A stretch of DNA of 39,599 nt from an uncultured Bacilli bacterium (GCA_944371305.1 CALVXM010000001.1:1-39599), one strand, 5' to 3'; positions 8,088 through 16,966 are shown, counted from the first letter of the stretch. Numbers and translations are program-made. The notes: a model not told the origin generated them from the sequence alone.

Positions 8088-9920
8088 CTATAAATCTAAA
8101 TATTGATAATAATCATTCTCTAATATTAATCTAGATATTTTAAATTTATAGTACATTTCGTTTTTAATGTTGTTAATATATTCATTACTAACACTTCCAC
8201 TAAAATCATTAGTTAAAGCATTATATTTGCCTTTTTCAGTTATAAAACTACGATTGTGGAAAATAATTGGTGAACTAGTGTTAGAGAAAATATCTTTTCC
8301 TAACAACAATCTAGAATCATAATTTATTCCGAACAAATTTAAAATAGTTGGTAACACATCTAAATTACTACAATAATTATCAATATTAATATTATCTATT
8401 TCGCTATTATATATAATTAACGGCATTTTAACCTTTTCAAATAAATCGTCTCTTTCATAATTAGATAATTCATTCATTTCATCCAAACTTAAACTATAAG
8501 GATGATGATCACCAACTAGCACAATTACAGTATCAGATAATTTATTATTTTTTTCTAATTGTTCTAATAATTTTTCCAAAGCTTTATCCAGTTCAATTTG
8601 GGTAGCTAGATAATATTTAGATTTATCCTGATATTGTAAATTAGAAACTTTATCTAAATTTTTTAAGACGATAGGATGATTTAAATCATAGTTTACATGA
8701 CCACTCATTGTCACATAATAAGTCATAAATTTATCTTTAGTTATATAATCATCAATTGTTGAATCAATTAAATCTAAATCACTAGGAATTTTTAAGTTAC
8801 AATCCATTTTATTTTCCAAACCATTTCCACATCCCAAATAATTATAACCTAAATTTTTAAAATATTTATCTCTTTTATAATAATCATAATCATAGTTATG
8901 ATAGGCACTAATGTAATAATCGTTATTTTTAAATACATTAGCATAATTATAAGGTAAATAATTATCAACCACTTTTTCTAAACTAATAATTCCGTCTACC
9001 GGTAATAATGAATTATCCAATATATATTCGCTATCGGCAGTTCCTCTTAAAAACATAGGTGAATAATAATTATTAAATTTGAAACCCGAATTATATAATT
9101 TATATAAAGTCGGCGTTATATCTTGATGAATAGCTAACTCACTAAAAGATTCCGCTAAAATAATTATTAAATTTTTGTCTTTAAATACTCCTGTATATTC
9201 ATTTTTCAAAGTTGGCTTTTGATTTTTTAAATAATTACTTATTTCAATTATTTCTTCATTATCTGTTTCAACATCAAAATTAATTTCTAAAATATTAGCG
9301 TCTTCTTCTTTTTTATTAAGAATTTCACTATTAAAATTTATTTTATCTTCAAACTTAAAAATAGTTCTTTGAATATCCAATCTAATAGTTGTTAAAAGTC
9401 CAAAATTATTTAAATTAGATATTGGTATATTAATTTCATAATAAATATTTTTTAAATCTTTATCTAAATTAATGAATACCAAACATATTAAATATAAAAC
9501 AATCGAAACAAATATCAATTTTTTATTAAATTTAAAAATAAATTTATTTTTCAAAACTAAAACTATATAAAATATAAAAGGTGAAATAAATAATAATAAA
9601 ATTAACCAATTATCAATTATACTATCAAAAATAATGTCGATAAAAGGTAATGCCATTACCCCTGTAGTAGCTGTATTAAAAATTAAAACTGTTTCAAAAA
9701 TATCATAATAAATATACTGAACAATAAAAATTAAAGTTATAATTGTAGAAATTACTATTTTGATAATTTTACTTGTTTTTTCTTTAAATATGCTACACGA
9801 TAAATCTAATATAAAACCAATTAATAAACTGAATAATAATAACATTATAACGTTAGAAATATTTCCAATGGTCGCTAGTAAGAATATTATTTCTTGTATG
9901 ATAATCAATAAACTAATCAA
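8088..9920 (-). CDS. LtaS-like phosphoglycerol transferase (sulfatase fold)
   Basis: Membrane enzyme of the lipoteichoic acid synthase/alkaline phosphatase family, which moves glycerol-phosphate from phosphatidylglycerol onto a surface acceptor outside the cell. Seen: about five N-terminal membrane helices (first roughly 150 residues), a linker, then a sulfatase-type domain with AESFSE, the catalytic-Thr motif RGTADSE (T294), SGHVNYD and the metal-binding GDHHPY. The frame extends 66 bases further to a TTG abutting the pilin stop, but that stretch encodes a terminator hairpin and lacks a ribosome site. TTG 9920 has GGGAAGTG six bases upstream, exactly as in the spoVB-like gene. There is no room for a separate promoter, so expression depends on read-through from the Hint-pilin gene. 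The acceptor could be teichoic polymer or a surface glycan/protein. Confidence 0.8.
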   Translation of the reverse strand: MISLLIIIQEIIFLLATIGNISNVIMLLLFSLLIGFILDLSCSIFKEKTSKIIKIVISTIITLIFIVQYIYYDIFETVLIFNTATTGVMALPFIDIIFDSIIDNWLILLLFISPFIFYIVLVLKNKFIFKFNKKLIFVSIVLYLICLVFINLDKDLKNIYYEINIPISNLNNFGLLTTIRLDIQRTIFKFEDKINFNSEILNKKEEDANILEINFDVETDNEEIIEISNYLKNQKPTLKNEYTGVFKDKNLIIILAESFSELAIHQDITPTLYKLYNSGFKFNNYYSPMFLRGTADSEYILDNSLLPVDGIISLEKVVDNYLPYNYANVFKNNDYYISAYHNYDYDYYKRDKYFKNLGYNYLGCGNGLENKMDCNLKIPSDLDLIDSTIDDYITKDKFMTYYVTMSGHVNYDLNHPIVLKNLDKVSNLQYQDKSKYYLATQIELDKALEKLLEQLEKNNKLSDTVIVLVGDHHPYSLSLDEMNELSNYERDDLFEKVKMPLIIYNSEIDNINIDNYCSNLDVLPTILNLFGINYDSRLLLGKDIFSNTSSPIIFHNRSFITEKGKYNALTNDFSGSVSNEYINNIKNEMYYKFKISRLILENDYYQYLDL

Positions 9921-9946
9921 TAAACACACTTCCCTTCTCTGAATAT

Positions 9947-9981
9947 CAAAAAAACTATTTTGTTTTTTTAAATAGTTTTTT
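9947..9981 (-). terminator. terminator between the Hint-pilin and LtaS-like genes
   Basis: A 12-bp perfect stem (9949-9960 with 9970-9981), a nine-base A-rich loop, and a T run on the minus strand, directly after the pilin stop. It also shows that the extra 22 codons upstream of TTG 9920 are probably not coding. Confidence 0.75.
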
Positions 9982-9986
9982 ATCAA

Positions 9987-11339
9987 TTAATGTGTTACAG
10001 ATGGAGTAAATGCATTATGCACTAAAATTGAATATTTTGTTACTAAATAATTATGCAATCCATCAACTTCCATATTATAAACAGTTACTGGTTGTTCCAA
10101 CTTTTCTAAAATAATACTATCTATTCTTAAATTACCATTTTTAGAAATCAACTCATCACCGACTTTTAAATCATAAGCTCTAATCCACCCTTTATCAACA
10201 ACATAAAATTGGTGTTTTGGAGTAACTTCTATAATATCATTTTCAACCTTAATTGTATAAATTTGATTACTTTTACCAACAAACTTATTTAAAATTGGTT
10301 TTAATTCTATTTCATCAGTAGCAATATTTATAGCATAAACTTTTTCACCTATTTTAATATCTTCGATGTTTTTATAACCATTTTCTGTATAAACCAGAGT
10401 ACCTGCTGTAAAACAAGAAGTACCAGCTGTTGTTTCAGCTACAGCTTCATTTCCCGCTTTATCAGTTACTATTACCCTTATGTTATAACTACCAGAACTA
10501 GATAAATTTTCAATTTTAGAAGTATTTTCATCTCCAGTATAAACTAATTTATAATCTGGTTCAGAAGTTTCTTTATAGTAATAAGCATATTTATCAATCC
10601 CACTACCTACTTCACTAGTATCTGATGCCTCAACACTAACTACAAAATCGGACTGATTTTCATATTTACCGGTTACTTTAACAGTAGGGACTGTCTTATC
10701 TAATTTTATAATTTGACATACTTTTTCACTATTGGATATACCATTACTTGCTATCGCACATACATAATTAACACCTTCTGTTGAAATAGTAATAGTTCCA
10801 TCAACAATATCAATAGGTTCACATTCAATAGAAGATATACAGTACTTTTTGTCATCTTCACCTGTTATATTAATAATGACATCTTCTTTAAACCAACCAT
10901 TAGCATTCATTTTACTGATATCATAATTAATAGCGACAGTTGGGGTGATAGTTCCTTCTACATCACCTTCTATTGCAAATCGCCCATCAGTAATCATAGT
11001 ATAGATATTATGATTACTTTCTACCATTAATTCAGTTATCTTACCATCAGTATAAGTTATTTTAGTTACTTTAGAGTTTCCTAAATCAATCATTTTGCTT
11101 ACTTCATCAATAGTTATTCCATCTGCACATATATCTTCTGTTCCATCTAATTGCGCCTTCATCGCTGAGGTGGCGCAATAACTCTTTATACCACTATATA
11201 CCATTTGAGCTTCAGACATTCCTGCTGATTTTCTAGCATCATTAATCACATTTAATACAATTGGTGTCGCTATAAGAGTTATTATAGCTAGTATTATAAT
11301 TACTGCTAATAATTCAATTAACGTAAATCCTTTTTTCAT
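9987..11339 (-). CDS. type IV pilin-like protein with C-terminal Hint autoprocessing domain
   Basis: Surface protein built like a pseudopilin with a self-cleaving tail. Seen: a canonical prepilin leader KKG^FTLIELLAV (Glu at mature position 5) and hydrophobic helix to about residue 30; a pilin head to about 125; a four-Cys module at about 130-215 (C167, C173, C194, C208) shared with the three giant pilins; an Ig/fibronectin-like domain at about 218-303; then a Hint domain. The Hint begins at C309 (TSCFTAGTLV), has the block-B TPKH (T373, H376), the late DGLHNY, and ends at VHN (N442). The next residue is Ala and only eight residues follow N442, so protein splicing with a C-extein is not expected. 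Cleavage or transfer at S308/C309 is the likely chemistry. The ATG is preceded by GTGAGGAGAG. The LtaS-like gene lies downstream past a terminator. Function is inferred from architecture. Confidence 0.85.
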   Translation of the reverse strand: MKKGFTLIELLAVIIILAIITLIATPIVLNVINDARKSAGMSEAQMVYSGIKSYCATSAMKAQLDGTEDICADGITIDEVSKMIDLGNSKVTKITYTDGKITELMVESNHNIYTMITDGRFAIEGDVEGTITPTVAINYDISKMNANGWFKEDVIINITGEDDKKYCISSIECEPIDIVDGTITISTEGVNYVCAIASNGISNSEKVCQIIKLDKTVPTVKVTGKYENQSDFVVSVEASDTSEVGSGIDKYAYYYKETSEPDYKLVYTGDENTSKIENLSSSGSYNIRVIVTDKAGNEAVAETTAGTSCFTAGTLVYTENGYKNIEDIKIGEKVYAINIATDEIELKPILNKFVGKSNQIYTIKVENDIIEVTPKHQFYVVDKGWIRAYDLKVGDELISKNGNLRIDSIILEKLEQPVTVYNMEVDGLHNYLVTKYSILVHNAFTPSVTH

Positions 11340-11427
11340 CTATTTCTCTCCTCACTTCTATTATATTTTATATAATTATTATAACATAAAAATATAAGGA
11401 TAAAATTTATTTTTGGTAAAAATTGTA

Positions 11428-11458
11428 AATAAAAAACTGTTAAAATTAATTAACAGTT
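11428..11458 (-). terminator. rho-independent terminator of efp
   Basis: A nine-bp perfect stem (11435-11443 with 11450-11458), a six-base loop and a T run on the minus strand. It overlaps the efp stop codon. Confidence 0.85.
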
Positions 11459-12014
11459 AAGCTCTTGAATCATATTTACCTGTACTTGTTGATATAATAA
11501 CAATATCACCTTGTTCAACAAATAAAGGAACTTTTACAACTAAGCCAGTTTCTAGTTTAGCATCTTTGGTAGCATTGTTAGTAGTATTTCCTTTAACAGC
11601 TGGTTCAGTATGAACTACTTCTAATTCTACTTTATCAGGAAGTAAAACTCCTAATAATTCTCCTTCATAAAAACTTAAATCAACGTTTAATCCTTCTTTT
11701 AAATAATTAACATCATCACCTAATTGTGCTTCAGTTAACTCAATTTGTTCATAAGTTTCCATATTCATAAAGTTGTAAGAAGAACCAGAGGCATATAAAA
11801 ATTGCATAGGTTTTTTCTCAATCATTGCTTTTTCTAGTTTGGTTCCACTATTAAATGATTTTTCGGTAGTCGAACCAGTTCTTAAATTTCTAATTTTCAT
11901 TTTGACAAAAGCCGCACCCTTACCAGGTTTAACATGAGAAAATTCTAATACTTGGTAGATATCACCATCTAAAACGAAAGTGATACCATTTTTAATATCA
12001 TTTACATTTATCAT
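11457..12014 (-). CDS. efp: elongation factor P
   Basis: Translation factor that binds between the P and E sites of the ribosome to rescue stalls at consecutive prolines. Seen: an N-terminal KOW-like domain with the tip loop VKPGKGAAF, whose Lys is the usual modification site, two OB domains, and the C-terminal GKYDSRA. The 185-residue length is exact for the family. The ATG follows AGGAGGGACTT. It is the last gene of an apparent sodA-pbp2-rpmG-efp cluster; rpmG is 12 bases upstream and a terminator follows. Confidence 0.97.
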   Translation of the reverse strand: MINVNDIKNGITFVLDGDIYQVLEFSHVKPGKGAAFVKMKIRNLRTGSTTEKSFNSGTKLEKAMIEKKPMQFLYASGSSYNFMNMETYEQIELTEAQLGDDVNYLKEGLNVDLSFYEGELLGVLLPDKVELEVVHTEPAVKGNTTNNATKDAKLETGLVVKVPLFVEQGDIVIISTSTGKYDSRA

Positions 12015-12026
12015 AAGTCCCTCCTA

Positions 12027-12194
12027 TTATTTTTTCTCTTTATGAGTTGTTGTTGTTTTACATTTTGGACAATATTTTTTTAATTCCAAACGTTCTGTTG
12101 TATTACGTTTATTTTTTTCTGTACGATAATTTTCACTTTTACATTCTGCACATTGAAGAGTTATTCTTTCTCTTGCTTCTCCTTTTTTTGCCAT
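12027..12194 (-). CDS. rpmG: 50S ribosomal protein L33, zinc-binding type (55 aa)
   Basis: Small large-subunit ribosomal protein. Seen: [18 protein letters not shown], the N-terminal signature, with [20 protein letters not shown] and two Cys pairs (CAEC and CPKC) making a zinc ribbon. The Cys-containing form is the zinc-dependent paralogue; Cys-free forms replace it under zinc starvation in some Bacilli. A strong ribosome site (AAGGAGGG) precedes the ATG. Promoter elements lie just upstream and overlap the end of the PBP2 gene. Confidence 0.97.
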   Translation of the reverse strand: MAKKGEARERITLQCAECKSENYRTEKNKRNTTERLELKKYCPKCKTTTTHKEKK

Positions 12195-12224
12195 TTTTTT
12201 CCCTCCTTCTTAAAATACTATATA

Positions 12225-12253
12225 ATTATATCAAATTTATTTATATAAATCAA
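12225..12253 (-). promoter_or_regulatory. promoter of rpmG-efp
   Basis: TTGATT at 12248-12253, a 17-bp spacer and TATAAT at 12225-12230 on the minus strand. The -35 lies inside the last codons of the PBP2 gene. Confidence 0.6.
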
Positions 12254-14315
12254 AGTATTTTTGTGAAATTCGATAAGAAATTAAACGATTTATCGGAGCT
12301 CTACTAGTAGAGGAACCTTCTTTATAAAAAATATCAGGAGAAATAACCACAAAAGAAACAGTTGGATCATCATATGGAGCATAAGCCCCAAAAGTATTAC
12401 TCATCGTTTCTGTATCGACAATTCCATCACCATCAGTATCGATAAAGCTTTCACTAGTCCCTGTTTTTCCAGCAGCATTATATTTAGAATCGATAAAACT
12501 AACTCCTAAACCACTAGAAGTCATAACAGCTCTAAATCCTTCTTGAATTCGGTCCATATATTTATCTTCTAAATCAACTTTATTAAAAATAGTCGGTTTA
12601 ACTTCATATAGTAAATCAGTCAAGCCATCCTTAGTCGGATTATATACTGCTTTTAATAAATGTGGTTGGATTCGATATCCACCGTTAGCAATAGTATTAA
12701 TGTATTGACTTAGCTGAATTGGGGTATAAGTATCAAATTGACCAATTGAAAAATCTAATAAATGTCCTGGTAATGTGCTATCACTAGTATAACCTAAACT
12801 TTCAACAGGTAAATCAATTCCTGTTAAAACTCCTAAACCAAATTCTTTAAAAGTTTTACGATATATATCAAAAGCATTAGGATCAATATCGATTTTTTGG
12901 TTATATTGATAATTAGCTTTACCAACTTTCATAGCTGTATGAAATTGATAAACATTAGATGAAAATTTTAAAGCAGAAATGTCATCAATAATTCCTAAGT
13001 TTGTCCAAGAACACTTAAGTGGCGTATCAGCAATTTTAATACAACTATCACTTCTTCTTTCACCAATTTGTAAAGCTCCTGTTTTATAACCAACCGCATG
13101 AGATGCTCCTTTAACGATTGATCCAGCAGTAACCGGAGTAGTAACAATACCCGGAGTATAATCATAAACTTTATACTCGCCATCTTTTTCAAATACCTGT
13201 TTACCTGCCATCGCTAATATTTCACCAGTTTGAGGATCACTAATAATTACAAAAGAACGATTATAATATTTAGTATTAGGGTAATCCTTACCTTTTAAGA
13301 CTTCTTCTTCTAGTATTTTTTCAACTTCTTGTTGTAGTTTTATATCGATTGTTAAAACAATATCCTTCCCCCGACTACCTTCTTTAACAATCTTTCTTGT
13401 TCCATCATCAAGTAATTGATAAACAGTTTTTTCGCCTTTTAATAAAGCTTCATATTGATATTCTAAATAACTAGTCCCAACCCGATCATTTAAACTATAA
13501 CCCAAATCCAAATAATAATCTTTTAATTCGTATGGAATACCACTTTCATTAGTAGAAACAGTGCCTAAAATTGTCTTAAAAACATTACCATAAGGATATA
13601 TTCGATTCCAATCCAATCTAACATCAAAACCTTTTATATTATTAACATTCTCAGCAATTAAAGCATATTCTTTATCAGTTACATTTTCCTTTTTTATTAC
13701 CTTCTCATCATAACTATATCCTACATTCATAAGATAATAAATATAAGCAGCCAATTTATCTTCCTCACCAAAAGTAGCTAATTCAGAATCTGTAACTCGC
13801 TCTATTTTTAAATTTTCAATATCACTAGAAGTTAGTTTTCTCTCATCTAACATAATCCATTCTTCAGCCGTTATTTTTTGTTTAGCTAACTCTTGGTTAT
13901 TTAAAACCCAAAATTTCTTTAAATTATCTTTAGATAATTTATCATAATCCAATGATATTAACTCTGCCGCTTTATAAGCAGTTGCAATTTCATCTTTAGT
14001 TGTTATATTAGCCGGTTTTTTATAAAAAATAACTTTGACAGCTTCATTATCAACGATAACCTCACCATTACGATCGTAAATCCTACCACGTGGTGTACTA
14101 GTAGAAGTTACAAAATTTTGACTTAACTGCGCAACTTTATTGATGTAATAATCATGTCTTAAAACTTGAACAACAAATAAATTAATACCTAAAATAAGCA
14201 TTATGACAATTATTATTATAATTAAAATATTATATCTTTTTTCAACTGTTTCTTTTATATCTTTATTTTTAATACTACTAATATTATAAATTTTCTTGTA
14301 TTTTTGCTTTTTCAT
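12237..14315 (-). CDS. class B penicillin-binding protein (PBP2/MrdA-type transpeptidase)
   Basis: Membrane-anchored DD-transpeptidase for peptidoglycan crosslinking, probably partnered by a SEDS protein such as the RodA found at 29014. Seen: one membrane helix (about 28-50), the PRGRIYDRNG start of the dimerization domain, a long inserted region at about 95-225, and a complete transpeptidase domain: SIVK, SSN and KTGTSE. The late DTDGDGIVDTE segment looks like a calcium-binding loop inserted after KTG. The 692-residue length fits PBP2 enzymes of Bacilli. Its ATG lies 32 bases inside the end of the superoxide dismutase gene, in another frame, with only a weak ribosome site, suggesting translational coupling. 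Confidence 0.92.
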   Translation of the reverse strand: MKKQKYKKIYNISSIKNKDIKETVEKRYNILIIIIIVIMLILGINLFVVQVLRHDYYINKVAQLSQNFVTSTSTPRGRIYDRNGEVIVDNEAVKVIFYKKPANITTKDEIATAYKAAELISLDYDKLSKDNLKKFWVLNNQELAKQKITAEEWIMLDERKLTSSDIENLKIERVTDSELATFGEEDKLAAYIYYLMNVGYSYDEKVIKKENVTDKEYALIAENVNNIKGFDVRLDWNRIYPYGNVFKTILGTVSTNESGIPYELKDYYLDLGYSLNDRVGTSYLEYQYEALLKGEKTVYQLLDDGTRKIVKEGSRGKDIVLTIDIKLQQEVEKILEEEVLKGKDYPNTKYYNRSFVIISDPQTGEILAMAGKQVFEKDGEYKVYDYTPGIVTTPVTAGSIVKGASHAVGYKTGALQIGERRSDSCIKIADTPLKCSWTNLGIIDDISALKFSSNVYQFHTAMKVGKANYQYNQKIDIDPNAFDIYRKTFKEFGLGVLTGIDLPVESLGYTSDSTLPGHLLDFSIGQFDTYTPIQLSQYINTIANGGYRIQPHLLKAVYNPTKDGLTDLLYEVKPTIFNKVDLEDKYMDRIQEGFRAVMTSSGLGVSFIDSKYNAAGKTGTSESFIDTDGDGIVDTETMSNTFGAYAPYDDPTVSFVVISPDIFYKEGSSTSRAPINRLISYRISQKYFDLYK

Positions 14316-14889
14316 AATTATTACTTACTTTACTAAAATCGACAATTGAAAAAAATTTATTTATATATTCATCTTTTCTATTTTGATAATCTAAATAATA
14401 AGCATGTTCCCATAAATCAATATTCATAATTGGTATTAATCCATAAGAGTATGGAGTATCTTGATTAGCAACATTAATTATCTCTAAATTGCCTTCTTTA
14501 TTCACGACTAAAAAGGTATACCCTGATCCTACTAATGTGTTAGCACTTTTAATAAATTCTTCTTTGAAATTATCAAAACTACCAAAATCAGCATTTATTT
14601 TGTTACTTAAACTTTCGCTTAAATTGCCATTACCTAAAATGTCAAAATACATTTCATGGTTTAAAACACCACCTAAATTAAATAAAATATTACCTCTTTC
14701 ACTCAAAGGAAACATATCGATGTTTTGAACTAGTTCTTCTTTTGTATAATCATAATTATATTTACTAATTAAATTATTTAAATTATCTAAATATTTTTTA
14801 TAATGCTTATTATAATGAATATTCATAGTATAAGCACTAATATATGGTTCATAAGCATCATAAGAATCTATTTTAATTGCTTGATACAT
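14284..14889 (-). CDS. sodA: Fe/Mn superoxide dismutase
   Basis: Cytosolic enzyme converting superoxide to oxygen and peroxide. Seen: the N-terminal helical hairpin with the first metal His in MNIHYNKHYKKYL, the second in GGVLNHEMYF, and Asp and His in DLWEHAYYLDYQNRK, so all four metal ligands are present. The usual GGxxNHxxFW is slightly altered (GGVLNHEMYF). The 201-residue length is normal. The ATG follows AAAGGAGGGAATTTT. The 3' end overlaps the PBP2 gene by 32 bases, an unusual pairing. Metal choice cannot be told from sequence. Confidence 0.93.
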   Translation of the reverse strand: MYQAIKIDSYDAYEPYISAYTMNIHYNKHYKKYLDNLNNLISKYNYDYTKEELVQNIDMFPLSERGNILFNLGGVLNHEMYFDILGNGNLSESLSNKINADFGSFDNFKEEFIKSANTLVGSGYTFLVVNKEGNLEIINVANQDTPYSYGLIPIMNIDLWEHAYYLDYQNRKDEYINKFFSIVDFSKVSNNYEKAKIQENL

Positions 14890-14966
14890 AAAATTCCCTC
14901 CTTTTATATTTTATTTAATTTTCATAACATTATTCTTATCAACATATATTATTTGTAGGTGATAAT

Positions 14967-15221
14967 ATGAAAGAAAAATTAATTAGCGAATATGTTAGTA
15001 GGATGACTTTAGATGATGTTAATAATTTTGCTTTAAAAAATGGTATTATTTTAAAAGATGATGAAGTTAAACTTATTTTTAATCATATCAAAAACAATTG
15101 GCGAACAATTGTATTTGGTAATCCAAGAGGGATACTTGATGAATTAAAATCTAAACTAGATAATACTAGTTATCAAAAAATAGAATCATTATACATTTAT
15201 TTTAAAAATCGTTACTTATAA
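14967..15221 (+). CDS. DUF2624 (YqfT-like) protein
   Basis: Small helical cytosolic protein of unknown function. Seen: 84 residues with MTLDDVNNFALKNGIILKDD and a central NHIKNNWRTIVFGNP, matching the DUF2624/YqfT pattern as I recall it. In Bacillus the family member lies beside nfo (yqfS), and here it converges on nfo with a 10-base overlap of the 3' ends, which supports the call. AGGTGATAAT precedes the ATG. Confidence 0.75.
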   Translation: MKEKLISEYVSRMTLDDVNNFALKNGIILKDDEVKLIFNHIKNNWRTIVFGNPRGILDELKSKLDNTSYQKIESLYIYFKNRYL

Positions 15222-16093
15222 TAATTTCTAATTTCATTAATTAAATCAGGATCAAATTTTTTATTTAAAATCATTGCAATCTCAAATTTATAAGGTGGAA
15301 ATAATCTTTCCTTAGACTCATTATTCAAAGTAACATAAGGTGTTTCTAATATTTTAGGAACATCTTTTAATTTGTCGTTATAAATTATTTTAATTAAATT
15401 ATCAAAACCCAAATTACCAAAACCGATATTTTCATGACGATCTTTATGACTATTTATTATATTCTTGCTATCGTTAATATGCACACATTTTAAATATTTT
15501 AAACCAATAATTTTATCAAATTCTTTTAGTACTTCATCAAAATTAGTTATATCATAACCTGCATCATTAATATGACATGTGTCTAGGCAAACTCCCAATT
15601 CATAATCAACACCATCGATGATTTTTTTTAGTTCTTCAAAATTTTTACCTAGTTCGGTTCCTTTTCCCGCCATCGTTTCTAAACAAATAGTAACATTACT
15701 CTTGCCTACTTTATTTAAATTATCGATAATATTCTTTATTCCTTCTTCTTCACTTAATTTAACGCTACTTCCTGGGTGTAAAACTAACTTAGTCATTCCT
15801 AACTGTTCTACTCTTTTAATTTCCTCTTTTAAAAATGTGACAGCAAAATCATTATTACTCGCCATATTAATTATATATGGAGCATGAACTACGACATTAT
15901 TAATATCAATATTATTTTCTTTCATTAAATTCAAACCTTTTTTTGTAAGCTCATCATCGATTGGTTGCCTTGTTGTGTTTTGTGGGGCACCTGTATAAAA
16001 CATAAAAGTAGTACTACCATAACTTAAAGCTTCCTTAACACTACCTAATAATTGCGTATCTTTTTTAAAGGAAACATGTGAACCTATTATCAT
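15212..16093 (-). CDS. nfo: endonuclease IV (AP endonuclease)
   Basis: Zinc-dependent TIM-barrel AP endonuclease of base-excision repair; in spore formers it repairs lesions at germination. Seen: MIIGSHVSF at the N-terminus, FYTGAPQNT, VVHAPYIIN, LVLHPGS, CLETMAGKGTELG, CLDTCHINDAGYD and HINDSKN, together supplying the three-metal site. The 293-residue length is typical. The start is ATG 16093 behind AAAGGAGATGATTTT; the frame extends upstream without a ribosome site. Confidence 0.96.
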   Translation of the reverse strand: MIIGSHVSFKKDTQLLGSVKEALSYGSTTFMFYTGAPQNTTRQPIDDELTKKGLNLMKENNIDINNVVVHAPYIINMASNNDFAVTFLKEEIKRVEQLGMTKLVLHPGSSVKLSEEEGIKNIIDNLNKVGKSNVTICLETMAGKGTELGKNFEELKKIIDGVDYELGVCLDTCHINDAGYDITNFDEVLKEFDKIIGLKYLKCVHINDSKNIINSHKDRHENIGFGNLGFDNLIKIIYNDKLKDVPKILETPYVTLNNESKERLFPPYKFEIAMILNKKFDPDLINEIRNYYK

Positions 16094-16112
16094 AAAATCA
16101 TCTCCTTTATTA

Positions 16113-16141
16113 ATTATAATTGATATTAGTTTTAAATACAA
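16113..16141 (-). promoter_or_regulatory. probable nfo promoter
   Basis: TATAAT at 16113-16118 with TTGTAT at 16136-16141 and a 17-bp spacer on the minus strand. The -35 match is partial. Confidence 0.45.
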
Positions 16142-16192
16142 GAAAAACTAGTTTTATTAGTTTAATTTATATTTTTATATATAAAACAACAT

Positions 16193-16220
16193 AAAAAAAT
16201 CTATCGTTAAACGATAGATT
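16193..16220 (-). terminator. terminator of the unknown gene downstream of gpr
   Basis: A near-perfect palindrome (16198-16208 with 16210-16220; effective nine-bp stem with a five-base loop), followed on the minus strand by seven T residues. Confidence 0.85.
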
Positions 16221-16941
16221 AAAAATGAATAACTTTTTGAAAACCATTTTCCTGTTTTTTAGAATACTCTTTAATATCTAAACCATTAACAGTTATTTGA
16301 CCAGTACCTTTAGCAGTTACTGCAAAATCATTAGCTTTAAGTTCTTCCGTTTTCTTTATTTTTGATTTTTTTAAAGCTCTTAATACCCGATAATCACAAA
16401 TATCGCCTTCTTTAGTGACAATTACAGAACCTTCTGTAAGGAAACCAACTTCTAAATAATTTATTAAGTATGTTTTAAAATTTTGCAATTTTTGAGCAGA
16501 CACGATAATTTCATTAATTGGCATAACTTTATCAAACCCAAACATTGTACTAGGATTTGAAGCAACATTTAAACCTAACAAATCACTTACAACACAAGCA
16601 ACATTGTTACTTAAAAGATGATTTCTTTTAGCATAGTGTTCATCTAACGTTCTTTTTCGATATAAAACTTTATTTAAATCAACTATTTGTTGTACAGAAA
16701 TTTCTTTTTTTTGAAGACCATTTTGATCTGTAAGAAAAACATCTAAATCAGCTTTTTTAAGTGTTTCAATAAATGGTTCTACAATCTCAATATTATCTAC
16801 ATTAACAATATCATACTCATCAATTGTTAAAGGTCTAATTAAGTTTTCACCCTCTAAGTTAGGAACAAAAACGACAATATTTTTACCATTTGAAATACCC
16901 GAATATAACTTATCAATTGGATAACTATGTACTTTATACAC
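16219..16941 (-). CDS. conserved-looking hypothetical protein downstream of gpr
   Basis: I do not recognise a family. From GTG 16941 it is 240 residues with no signal peptide or membrane helix. The first 100 residues look beta-rich (KNIVVFVPNLEGENLIRPLT). The middle carries a basic helical stretch around KVLYRKRTLDEHYAKRNH. The rest is mixed and ends in VIHF. GTG 16941 is preferred over ATG 16995 because GGGGGTGG lies four bases before it and a good promoter occupies 16967-16995, which would otherwise be coding. It has its own promoter and terminator, so it is a single-gene unit despite lying directly behind gpr, where Bacillus carries spoIIP; it does not look like SpoIIP. Confidence 0.75.
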   Translation of the reverse strand: MYKVHSYPIDKLYSGISNGKNIVVFVPNLEGENLIRPLTIDEYDIVNVDNIEIVEPFIETLKKADLDVFLTDQNGLQKKEISVQQIVDLNKVLYRKRTLDEHYAKRNHLLSNNVACVVSDLLGLNVASNPSTMFGFDKVMPINEIIVSAQKLQNFKTYLINYLEVGFLTEGSVIVTKEGDICDYRVLRALKKSKIKKTEELKANDFAVTAKGTGQITVNGLDIKEYSKKQENGFQKVIHF

Positions 16942-16966
16942 AGTACCACCCCCAAATACAAGGCAT

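Noticed and set aside
9921-9986. N-terminal extension of the LtaS-like protein to TTG 9986
   Set aside because: The stretch forms a 12-bp terminator hairpin with a T run and has no ribosome site, whereas TTG 9920 has one at the spacing used elsewhere in the window.
10910-11339. Canonical splicing intein in the Hint-pilin
   Set aside because: The Hint lies at the C-terminus with Ala after the final Asn and only eight residues beyond, so there is no C-extein with Cys, Ser or Thr at +1. The N-terminal portion is pilin, not a host enzyme.
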